Positions 1 through 5,153 of a stretch of DNA of 15,494 nucleotides are shown here, piece by piece. The position numbers and the translations under genes are program-made. Positions within the stretch are counted from its first letter, which is position 1. The number at the start of each line of letters is the position of its first letter. Source of the DNA: Ardenticatenaceae bacterium (GTDB lineage Bacteria; Chloroflexota; Anaerolineae; Promineifilales; Promineifilaceae); NCBI GenBank assembly GCA_020634315.1, contig JACKBV010000049.1, forward strand, positions 1 through 15,494. Direction: 5' to 3'. Below the pieces are notes generated by a model. It had not been told where the DNA came from, made no database searches, and saw only the letters and a list, made by a program, of their open reading frames with translations.

Positions 1-29
1 TACCGATTACCCTCTAGCGAATACCGCCA

Positions 30-980
30 TTAATCACCGCTGCCAGCCAGCGCCAGTAATAATGCACGGGATTCTTTGTCCAATGTACGGATTTGTTTGA
101 CCAGTTCTGGCTCCAGGCGAACGAGGTCGCGGAGGAGAATTTGTGCTTTGGCCGGGTTTTCTAAGAATTGATACAAGTCTGCCTGCGCTTGTGCCGACAG
201 ATTGGCAATGCGTGGCAGCAGCGCGACAACTTGCGGCGAATAGGTGGGGTAATTGTTGGTTTGCTCGTCTGTGATGGCTGCGGTGACGGGGATGGTGGCG
301 CGGCGTAACCGCTGTTCGTTCCAGAAGACAAAGCCGCCGCCAGCGACGACAACAAGGGTGATTAGCCCAACGAGAATGCGATTACCCCAGTTAATGGGAT
401 GGATGCCTAACACGGTTTCGTTATAACGCGCAACGTAGTCAATGGTGTTCGGGTCATCGAGAACGATGCCAGAGGGAGCTGTTGTTGGCGCGGTTGTGGA
501 GGCGGTTGTGGCGCTGCTGGCGGCATTGTCGCTGCCGCTGTCGCTGCTGCTTGTGCCGCTGTCGTTTGATGGTGTATCTCCGGTGCTGCCACTGCTGCCG
601 CCGGAGCCAATCTCAACGCCTAGTGCGGTGGCGTAAACCTGGGCGCGTTCGTCGAGGTCGGCGGCGTGGCAGTTGCCGCAGCTTGCCTGGATGTTGTCGA
701 GGGGCGCTTCCATGCCGGTGTGGGCGGTGGCTTCATCGGTGGCCTGGACGTTACCGGCATGGCAAAATTCGCAGAAGTCGCCGAAGGCGTGCGCCTCGTG
801 CCAGCTTGAGCCATCGTTGTTGACGGGAAACTGTCCCTGGATTTCGTGGCAGTTCTTACAGGAGGAGGCAGATGAACCGCATTGGGCGTTGGCTGTTTGC
901 GGCCACATAAGTCCTACCAGCAAGATGATGCCACCTATCAATAGAGACCATACGATATAGGGGGATTTGAGTTTGCGCAT
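30..980 (-). CDS. Membrane-anchored three-haem cytochrome c
   Basis: Predicted electron carrier exposed outside the cytoplasmic membrane. Residues 11-33 form a hydrophobic signal segment ending near TANAQ. Three CxxCH haem c sites follow: CKNCH at 41-45, CEFCH at 70-74 and CGNCH at 101-105, with spare histidines that could be distal ligands. Residues 125-170 are a Gly/Ser/Thr/Ala linker, a membrane helix lies near 200-220, and a tail of about 95 residues is probably cytoplasmic. An upstream in-frame ATG at 998 exists, but AGGAAGGA at 985-992 is well spaced only for the ATG at 980, giving 316 aa. It is the third gene of a minus-strand unit, 70 bp after the ArsR-type gene. The haem motifs and topology are clear. 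The redox partner and the named family are not recognised. Bases 1-29 hold no gene; another gene of the unit could start outside the window. Confidence 0.85.
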   Translation of the reverse strand: MRKLKSPYIVWSLLIGGIILLVGLMWPQTANAQCGSSASSCKNCHEIQGQFPVNNDGSSWHEAHAFGDFCEFCHAGNVQATDEATAHTGMEAPLDNIQASCGNCHAADLDERAQVYATALGVEIGSGGSSGSTGDTPSNDSGTSSSDSGSDNAASSATTASTTAPTTAPSGIVLDDPNTIDYVARYNETVLGIHPINWGNRILVGLITLVVVAGGGFVFWNEQRLRRATIPVTAAITDEQTNNYPTYSPQVVALLPRIANLSAQAQADLYQFLENPAKAQILLRDLVRLEPELVKQIRTLDKESRALLLALAGSGD

Positions 981-1050
981 TATGTCCTTCCTGATCATGA
1001 AAATTTGGGAGAAGTCAGGCGTTTCTGGCTTCTGGCCTGATTGGAATAAT

Positions 1051-1380
1051 TTAGGTTATGTTGAAAACGGCCGTTTTCCGTTTCAACGCATCAAACATGA
1101 CAAGCCGCATCGTTTCCAACACGTCAATAATGCGAGAGTCGGCGAGCCGATACAGGGTGCCATTGCCGTCGCGCTCTGTGAGGACAAGCGCCTGCTGGCG
1201 CAAGACGCGCAAATGGTGTGACACGGTTGGCTGCGGCAGTCCCAAATCGCTAGCCAGATCATTAACGTGACGGGGACATTCATCCAATGTATACAGAATC
1301 AAAATCCGCTTTGGGTCAGACAATGCCTGGCAGATGGCTGCGTGCAAAACAGTTAATTCTTCAAGTGGCAGGTGTGTCAT
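1051..1380 (-). CDS. ArsR-family winged-helix regulator
   Basis: A 109-aa winged-helix DNA-binding protein of ArsR/SmtB type. It begins with the usual helix ending in ALSDPKRILIL, then NDLASDLGLPQPTVSHHLRVLRQ as helix-turn-helix (about residues 40-62), then a wing (LTERDGNGTLYRL, about 67-80) and a C-terminal helix. The metal site ELCVxDL is replaced by DECPRHVNDL with one Cys (residue 35), so metal sensing by the classical alpha-3 site is not supported. An in-frame TTG at 1431 would add 17 residues and overlap the upstream gene; I prefer the ATG at 1380, preceded by AGGGAA. It lies 43 bp after the PocR gene and before the cytochrome gene, which suggests local control of that unit. Its last codons include one ACGGCCGT copy (KTAVF). 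Confidence 0.88.
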   Translation of the reverse strand: MTHLPLEELTVLHAAICQALSDPKRILILYTLDECPRHVNDLASDLGLPQPTVSHHLRVLRQQALVLTERDGNGTLYRLADSRIIDVLETMRLVMFDALKRKTAVFNIT

Positions 1381-1423
1381 AAAGGTTCCCTGTGTCGATA
1401 GGTCGATAATGGCGCATTGTCTG

Positions 1424-2164
1424 TTAGCCAATGGTGCTCATGGCGGCGATGCGCTGCAAGCGGTCTAGCAGTTCGGCGCGTTCCTGGCTTATTTCTGACA
1501 ATGCCTGTGTGAGTTTGGGCAGCCATGCGAAGATTTTTTGTTGTTTGGCATGGTTGAAGACGGGAATATCGGCAACGGCCGTTTCCAGGGCAGCGCCATC
1601 CAAATCATAGGCAGCGGCCAACTGCTGCAAGTTGTGTGCCGGGGCAGGCTGCGCGGCGGATTGATATTGCCCGGTGATAAAAACCGCTGATTTTTCTCCG
1701 TTAATCATGATAGGCAGGCCGACACATTGCAGCCCGGCATGGCAGGTAATTTGCGCGGAGGCAGAGCCGGTTTGCTGGGCAATCGATGAAAAATCAGAGA
1801 GGCAAGCGGCGCGGCCTTTTTCACTCGCCAACATCAGTTGGCAAAAATGACAGGGATTGCTGATTTGGGTGATTGGCTCACCGGCGGCATTGGTAATGAT
1901 GGCGCTGATGTCCATCGCTTCGGCGCTGACAGCCTGTATACCTTGCAAGCAAGTGCGGGGCAGAGTTTCCACCGAAGAGCTTACGGGCGGTTCGCTAACT
2001 GGGGGTGCATCGGCCAACAGGTTGTCTATTTTGGATTTGCAAAAGCGCCAGCGATTGCCAATTTTGACACCGCGAAGACGGCCGTCACCCAACATACGAT
2101 AAACCGTTGTGCGATCAATCTGTAGCAAAGTTTGTACCTGATTCGTCGTTAGATAATCGCTCAT
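1424..2164 (-). CDS. Excisionase-type HTH plus PocR sensor-domain regulator
   Basis: A 246-aa predicted transcription regulator. Residues 4-50 are an excisionase/HTH_17 DNA-binding domain (LTTNQVQTLLQIDRTTVYR, then GDGRLRGVKIGNRWRF). After a Pro/Ser linker, residues 70-170 match the PocR sensory domain: the ISNPCHFCQLM stretch, a Cys at 121, the ITCHAGLQCVGLPI core and the GQY end. Five cysteines (105, 108, 121, 141, 147) mark it as a possible metal or redox site, which is inference. The PocR domain is proposed in the literature to sense small hydrocarbon derivatives. The C-terminal part is helical. It is the first gene of the unit with the ArsR-type regulator and the cytochrome. No good ribosome binding site precedes the ATG, so translation may start on a very short leader. 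Two ACGGCCGT copies lie inside, encoding DGR and TAV. Confidence 0.85.
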   Translation of the reverse strand: MSDYLTTNQVQTLLQIDRTTVYRMLGDGRLRGVKIGNRWRFCKSKIDNLLADAPPVSEPPVSSSVETLPRTCLQGIQAVSAEAMDISAIITNAAGEPITQISNPCHFCQLMLASEKGRAACLSDFSSIAQQTGSASAQITCHAGLQCVGLPIMINGEKSAVFITGQYQSAAQPAPAHNLQQLAAAYDLDGAALETAVADIPVFNHAKQQKIFAWLPKLTQALSEISQERAELLDRLQRIAAMSTIG

Positions 2165-2177
2165 AACATTAGTTTGC

Positions 2178-2206
2178 TATATATTGCTATTTTATGCAAT
2201 AGTAAA
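2178..2206 (-). promoter_or_regulatory. Candidate sigma-70 promoter of the PocR-ArsR-cytochrome unit
   Basis: Read on the minus strand, TTTACT (2201-2206) and TATATA (2178-2183) are separated by exactly 17 bp. Each box matches the consensus at about four of six positions. Transcription would start near 2171, only about 7 bases before the ATG at 2164, which fits the lack of a ribosome binding site. A TATTGC...GCAATA inverted repeat (2182-2201) overlaps the spacer and could be an operator. AT-rich sequence makes chance matches likely. Confidence 0.4.
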
Positions 2207-2226
2207 ATGGCACATTGCAGCATATT

Positions 2227-2242
2227 AGTGACGTTTGTCACA
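2227..2242. promoter_or_regulatory. CRP/FNR-family-like operator palindrome
   Basis: AGTGACGTTTGTCACA contains the half-sites GTGA and TCAC separated by 6 bp, the spacing and core of a CRP-type site. Its centre is about 63 bp upstream of the predicted start of the PocR unit, close to the class I activator position of CRP. The window also encodes a cyclic-nucleotide-binding protein, but that one has no DNA-binding domain and cannot be the binder alone. Confidence 0.4.
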
Positions 2243-2421
2243 AGAATAAATGATGAAATTCACGGAACGAAGATCGGATACAAAGCGCATGTTGATTGAT
2301 GGGGCTGGGGAGCGGACGGTGGGGGAAACGGCCGTTTGCGAAATTTTATCGCGCTGGGAAAAGGGCATGTCATACTACCCTGGATATTGTGAGGGGAAGC
2401 GGTGGTGACCCTGGTTGGTGC

Positions 2422-2572
2422 GTGGGGACTGGGGTGCTTCACTGCGCAGATAGTGGTTAACATGATAGGGTGTGGGGAATGGGGTGCTTCACTGCGAAGA
2501 CTCCGTTCAGCACAACGAGTTGGCACAACGAGGTTGGTGGGGAGTGGGGGCTTCACTGCGTTCAGCACGACG
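2422..2572. repeat. Imperfect direct repeats in a non-coding stretch
   Basis: From 2243 to 2607 I see no credible gene. Within it GGGGTGCTTCACTGCG appears at 2431-2446 and 2481-2496, and as GTGGGGGCTTCACTGCG at 2544-2560, each preceded by a G-rich run. GTTCAGCACAACG (2505-2517) and GTTCAGCACGACG (2560-2572) form a second repeated pair. The plus strand is strongly G-rich here. One ACGGCCGT copy lies at 2328-2335. No transposase or terminal inverted repeats are visible. Confidence 0.6.
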
Positions 2573-2607
2573 GGGGCTGCCTTTATTGCAGCGGGGATGA
2601 GAATTTG

Positions 2608-2657
2608 TAAACGAAAACGGCCGTTCTGTCACTAATTAAAGTTACCAGAACGGCCGT
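2608..2657 (-). terminator. Intrinsic terminator downstream of tRNA-Asn
   Basis: On the minus strand a perfect 12-bp stem, ACGGCCGTTCTG pairing with CAGAACGGCCGT, encloses a 17-base loop and is followed by TTTTCGTTT. This has the form of a Rho-independent terminator for the tRNA-Asn transcript. Both stem arms are built from the ACGGCCGT palindrome found across the window. The T tract is interrupted by CG. Confidence 0.65.
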
Positions 2658-2660
2658 CTT

Positions 2661-2691
2661 AAGTACCATAACCATGATGTTATAGGTACTT
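2661..2691 (-). other. Hairpin between tRNA-Asn and its terminator
   Basis: AAGTACC-ATAAC pairs with GTTAT-A-GGTACTT around a six-base loop, with one bulged A. It lies 5 bp beyond the 3' end of the tRNA, so it may mark the pre-tRNA trailer. On the plus strand it is followed by a short T run, but no plus-strand gene needs a terminator here. Confidence 0.5.
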
Positions 2692-2696
2692 TTTGG

Positions 2697-2768
2697 CTCC
2701 TCAGGTTGGACTCGAACCAACAACCCTGCGGTTAACAGCCGCATGCTCTGCCATTGAGCTACTGAGGA
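2697..2768 (-). tRNA. tRNA-Asn(GUU)
   Basis: A full cloverleaf can be folded: acceptor TCCTCAG/CTGAGGA with discriminator G, D arm GCTC/GAGC, anticodon stem TGCGG/CCGCA with loop CTGTTAA (anticodon GTT at 2734-2736), five-base variable loop GGGTT, and T arm GTTGG/CCAAC with loop TTCGAGT. The length is 72 nt without CCA, which is not encoded. GUU reads the Asn codons AAC and AAU. It stands alone with its own promoter and terminator. Confidence 0.96.
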
Positions 2769-2780
2769 ACAGCGATGGGA

Positions 2781-2808
2781 ATTATAGCAAAGGGTGATAA
2801 GGTGTCAA
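2781..2808 (-). promoter_or_regulatory. Sigma-70 promoter of tRNA-Asn
   Basis: On the minus strand TTGACA (2803-2808) and TATAAT (2781-2786), both exact consensus boxes, are separated by 16 bp. The predicted start near 2774 leaves a leader of about six bases before the tRNA 5' end at 2768. Confidence 0.88.
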
Positions 2809-2885
2809 GGCGAATTTGCGCATTTCGGCACAAACTCGAATGAACTCATCTGATTCCCCACTCACCGCCACTTTTTGCAGAAAAA

Positions 2886-3323
2886 TTAACCCAACTGCGA
2901 GGTGCAATTTGGGCAGCGTGTCGCTTTGATAGCGATTTCTGTAATGCAGTATGGGCATTCTTTTGTGGTTGGTGCCGCCGGTGGTGCGGCTTCCTCTTCT
3001 TGCATTTTGTTCATTTGCCGCAGCACCAGGAAAATGATAAAAGCCACGATCAAGAAATTGATGATGGCATTGATGAACAAGCCGTAATTAATCGTTGCGG
3101 CACCGGCTTCTTGTGCCGCAGCCAGGCTTTCATAGCCTCCACCGGAGAGGTCGATAAACAGATTCGTAAAATCCACACTGCCCAAAACCATCCCAATGGG
3201 CGGCATGATAATGTCATTGACCAACGACTTCACGATAGCGCCAAATGCGCCGCCAATAATGACGGCAACTGCCAAATCGATGACGTTCCCGCGCTTGATG
3301 AACTGCTTAAATTCTTGCCACAT
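2886..3323 (-). CDS. mscL: Large-conductance mechanosensitive channel with zinc-ribbon tail
   Basis: Homopentameric stretch-activated channel of the cytoplasmic membrane that releases solutes under hypo-osmotic shock. The N-terminal helix (MWQEFKQFIKRGNVIDLAVAV) leads into TM1 (about 14-45, with the conserved GGAFGAIVKSLVNDIIMPPIG), a periplasmic loop, then TM2 (about 80-103). The tail ends in a C4 zinc ribbon, CPYC (123-126) and CPNC (137-140), in place of the short E. coli-type helical end. The start was placed at the ATG at 3323 (145 aa) because AGGAGG at 3330-3335 is ideally spaced. A longer reading to 3365 lacks this and departs from the family N-terminus. A possible 11-codon leader ORF precedes it. 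Confidence 0.95.
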   Translation of the reverse strand: MWQEFKQFIKRGNVIDLAVAVIIGGAFGAIVKSLVNDIIMPPIGMVLGSVDFTNLFIDLSGGGYESLAAAQEAGAATINYGLFINAIINFLIVAFIIFLVLRQMNKMQEEEAAPPAAPTTKECPYCITEIAIKATRCPNCTSQLG

Positions 3324-3333
3324 CTCGTTCCTC

Positions 3334-3381
3334 CTACTGTGTTTGGGGTAAAAATTCTGCGGCAATCATAACAAAACTCCT
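3334..3381 (-). promoter_or_regulatory. Possible leader ORF of mscL
   Basis: AGGAG (3377-3381) is followed after 7 bases by an ATG at 3369 opening an 11-codon frame, MIAAEFLPQTQ. Its TAG stop (3336-3334) overlaps the mscL ribosome binding site AGGAGG by three bases. This arrangement allows termination-reinitiation coupling. The peptide is not recognised, and the frame may be fortuitous. Confidence 0.35.
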
Positions 3382-3432
3382 TGAAACGTTAAACCCGCGG
3401 GATGTTCAGCGCGTAACAGAGGCCATCTCTGG

Positions 3433-3697
3433 AACCTCCCGGAGGTTATCAGGAGAGGTCATGAGACAAACCTCCGGGAGGTTTTCTTGGAGGAGATTTC
3501 ACCAGCTGCCGCCGACCTCCACAAATGACAATCAACCTCCCGGAGGTTATCAGGAGAGATTCGCCACATGAGACAAACCTCCGGGAGGTTTTCTTGGAGG
3601 AGATTTCACCAGCTGCCGCCGACCTCCACAAATGACAATCAACCTCCCGGAGGTTATCAGGAGAGGTTCACCACATGAGACAAACCTCCGGGAGGCT
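3433..3697 (+). repeat. Tandem array of palindrome-bearing repeat units
   Basis: Three units in tandem with a period of 101-107 bp. Each has AACCTCCCGGAGGTT (3433-3447, 3534-3548, 3641-3655), a 21-27 base spacer, then the reverse-complement palindrome (3469-3483, 3576-3590; 3683-3697 ends in GGCT). The roughly 50-bp linkers 3484-3533 and 3591-3640 look identical. Unlike the single copies near genes, the two palindromes here are 36 or 42 bp apart, so they are in phase. Open frames of 36 codons (from ATG 3461, 3525 and 3568) chain from unit to unit by ATGA overlaps. No normal-sized gene follows the array directly. The units resemble the gene-leader elements, so duplication of such a leader is my inference. 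Confidence 0.9.
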
Positions 3698-3715
3698 TTC
3701 TTGACGGAGGCAAGC

Positions 3716-3790
3716 ATGAACAACGCGTTTTCTGGAACATACAAATTTGTAAAGATAACAAAGGCGTATGGTAAACTTGGAAGCGTCTAA
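3716..3790 (+). CDS. Candidate 24-aa small protein after the repeat array
   Basis: The ATG at 3716 is preceded by GGAGG with a 5-base spacer and opens a 24-codon frame, MNNAFSGTYKFVKITKAYGK plus LGSV. The same frame is open back to an ATG at 3632 through the last repeat unit (52 aa) but lacks a ribosome binding site there. The position matches that of the main genes behind single leader elements. I do not recognise the peptide, and it could be the remnant of a longer gene. Confidence 0.25.
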   Translation: MNNAFSGTYKFVKITKAYGKLGSV

Positions 3791-3828
3791 CAATTATGAA
3801 AGAAGGCGACATGAGCGCAAGCTCAACA

Positions 3829-3919
3829 CCATGAATGAAAACCAACCTCCCGGAGGTTATCGATGGAAGGTTCGCCGTATAAGATGAACCTCCGGGAGGC
3901 TATTTGCGAAGGAGTTTCG
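3829..3919 (+). promoter_or_regulatory. Leader element A, upstream of the lipoprotein gene
   Basis: Starts with CCATGAATGAAAACC, then palindrome 1 (3844-3858), a 28-base spacer, palindrome 2 (3887-3901, GGAGGCT end) and GAAGGAG, which serves as ribosome binding site for the ATG at 3920. It contains the 15-codon ORF MKTNLPEVIDGRFAV (3835-3882, TAA), ending 4 bases before palindrome 2. A second ATG at 3884 (MNLREA...) runs in frame into the lipoprotein. A GAGC-GCAA-GCTC hairpin lies just 5', at 3813-3824. Confidence 0.75.
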
Positions 3920-4963
3920 ATGTTCAGTCACAAATTTGAAAGATTCTTGCAGCGAAGATTGACGTTTGCCAGTCGGTGGATTGTGCTTATTTTGTTGTTG
4001 GCCTTAGCCGCCTGCCAGACAGACACAAATGAGGCAGCAACGGCCGTTCCCGCAACCGATATGCCCGCAACGGCCGTTCCCGTTATCGCCGCCGCCGACA
4101 CAGAGACGCCTGTGCCGACAGAAACGGCGACAGCCATCCCCCCCACAGAAACACCGCCGCCCACGGAAACGGCCGTTCCCACGGAAATCCCGCCGACAGC
4201 CACGCGCAGCAAGCCAACGGCAACACCAACACGCGCAAAAGAAACGGCCACGGCAACGGCCGTTCCCGACAGCAACAGCGATGCCACGCCAGACGCGGCC
4301 GCGCCAGACGCATTGGAACTTTTGACAAGATCAAGTGAAGCGCAAGGCAAACTCGATTCCTTTACCCAAATACAAACCATCAGCATGGAATCGGATTTAT
4401 TTACCCAAACGCAAACACAAACTTGCATGTATGACATGCCCGACCAGATATATTGCTACAACGAAACGGCCGTTATCTATGGCTCAGAAACAGTCACGGG
4501 AACGACAGAGATGGTCTACAACGGCGAGGCATTTTGGATGCGGCAAAATGAGGGCGAGTGGGAGCAAATGCCCGAAGATTTCATGCAGCAAATGGGCTAT
4601 TCCGAAGACCTCACCGCACAATCCCGTCTGGTATTGGATGAAAGCTTGATCACGGCAGCAACCATTACCGGTGAAACCGTCATTGATGGCGTGCCGGTTT
4701 ATCAAATTGAAGCAGAAATGGACTTAAGTGCGATGCTGGAGATCATGCTCAATGAAGAGATGGCTGCGCAGTTTGCCGACATGGTTGAAGATGGCACCCT
4801 GACCACAACACTCTGGATTGGGCAAGAAGATAACCTGACACGCAAGCAACTGGTCAATATGAGCTTTACGGTTGAAGGGATGGAATTAACGATGTCCATG
4901 CAAGCAGCAAATACCGGCTTTAATGAACCGGTTGACATTCCAGACCCCACTGCCGGCAATTAG
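3920..4963 (+). CDS. Lipoprotein with Thr/Ala/Pro stalk and LppX/LolA-like domain
   Basis: A 347-aa predicted surface lipoprotein. Basic N-terminus, hydrophobic stretch at about 20-31 and lipobox LAAC with the acylated Cys at 32. Residues 33-130 are a low-complexity Thr/Ala/Pro/Glu stalk (ATAVP, ETAVP, TPTRAKETAT). The C-terminal 210 residues have the pattern of LppX/LprG/LolA-like all-beta lipoproteins: LLTRSSEAQGKLDSF, YNGEAFWMRQNEGEWEQMP, VPVYQIEAEMD, and a final strand before FNEPVDIPDP. Such folds bind lipids or hydrophobic ligands; that role here is inference. An in-frame ATG at 3863 exists, but GAAGGAG spaced 5 bases before 3920 and the lipoprotein signal favour 3920. Five ACGGCCGT copies lie in the gene, four of them coding TAVP units of the stalk. 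Confidence 0.82.
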   Translation: MFSHKFERFLQRRLTFASRWIVLILLLALAACQTDTNEAATAVPATDMPATAVPVIAAADTETPVPTETATAIPPTETPPPTETAVPTEIPPTATRSKPTATPTRAKETATATAVPDSNSDATPDAAAPDALELLTRSSEAQGKLDSFTQIQTISMESDLFTQTQTQTCMYDMPDQIYCYNETAVIYGSETVTGTTEMVYNGEAFWMRQNEGEWEQMPEDFMQQMGYSEDLTAQSRLVLDESLITAATITGETVIDGVPVYQIEAEMDLSAMLEIMLNEEMAAQFADMVEDGTLTTTLWIGQEDNLTRKQLVNMSFTVEGMELTMSMQAANTGFNEPVDIPDPTAGN

Positions 4964-5036
4964 CAAACATGCAAAACAGGCTGCCGGCATTAACACGCCA
5001 AAACCAAGAAGAGACATCACCGGCTATCGCTGACCA

Positions 5037-5153
5037 CCATGAATGAAAACCAACCTCCCGGAGGTTATCAATGAGAGGCTTGTTACATGAGGCAAACCTC
5101 CGGGAGGCTATTTTCGAAGGAAAAGGTTTGATTGTGGCTGGCACCATGTTTTT
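5037..5153 (+). promoter_or_regulatory. Leader element B, upstream of the flavoprotein gene
   Basis: CCATGAATGAAAACC, palindrome 1 (5052-5066), a 28-base spacer, palindrome 2 (5095-5109) and TATTTTCGAAGGAAAAGG. The 15-codon ORF MKTNLPEVINERLVT (5043-5090) ends in TGA, which overlaps an ATG (5087) opening a further 14-codon frame. No clear ribosome binding site stands right before the gene's ATG at 5154. A frame ending at 5175 crosses that start, so translational coupling is possible. The element begins 73 bp after the lipoprotein stop; no terminator was evident in between. Confidence 0.72.

Noticed and set aside
2402..2635. Plus-strand frame of 77 codons in the G-rich repeat stretch
   Set aside because: Translates repeats, has no ribosome binding site and runs into the tRNA terminator.
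3433..3697. CRISPR-like array
   Set aside because: Only three units, with near-identical linkers rather than unique spacers, and no cas genes nearby.
3449..3845. Minus-strand open frames of 60-64 codons over the tandem repeats
   Set aside because: They repeat the same residues because the DNA repeats, start without ribosome binding sites, and oppose the orientation of all gene-linked copies.
4083..4334. Minus-strand open frames over the lipoprotein stalk
   Set aside because: They are compositional shadows of the repetitive GC-rich stalk; the plus-strand protein has a lipobox and a folded domain.
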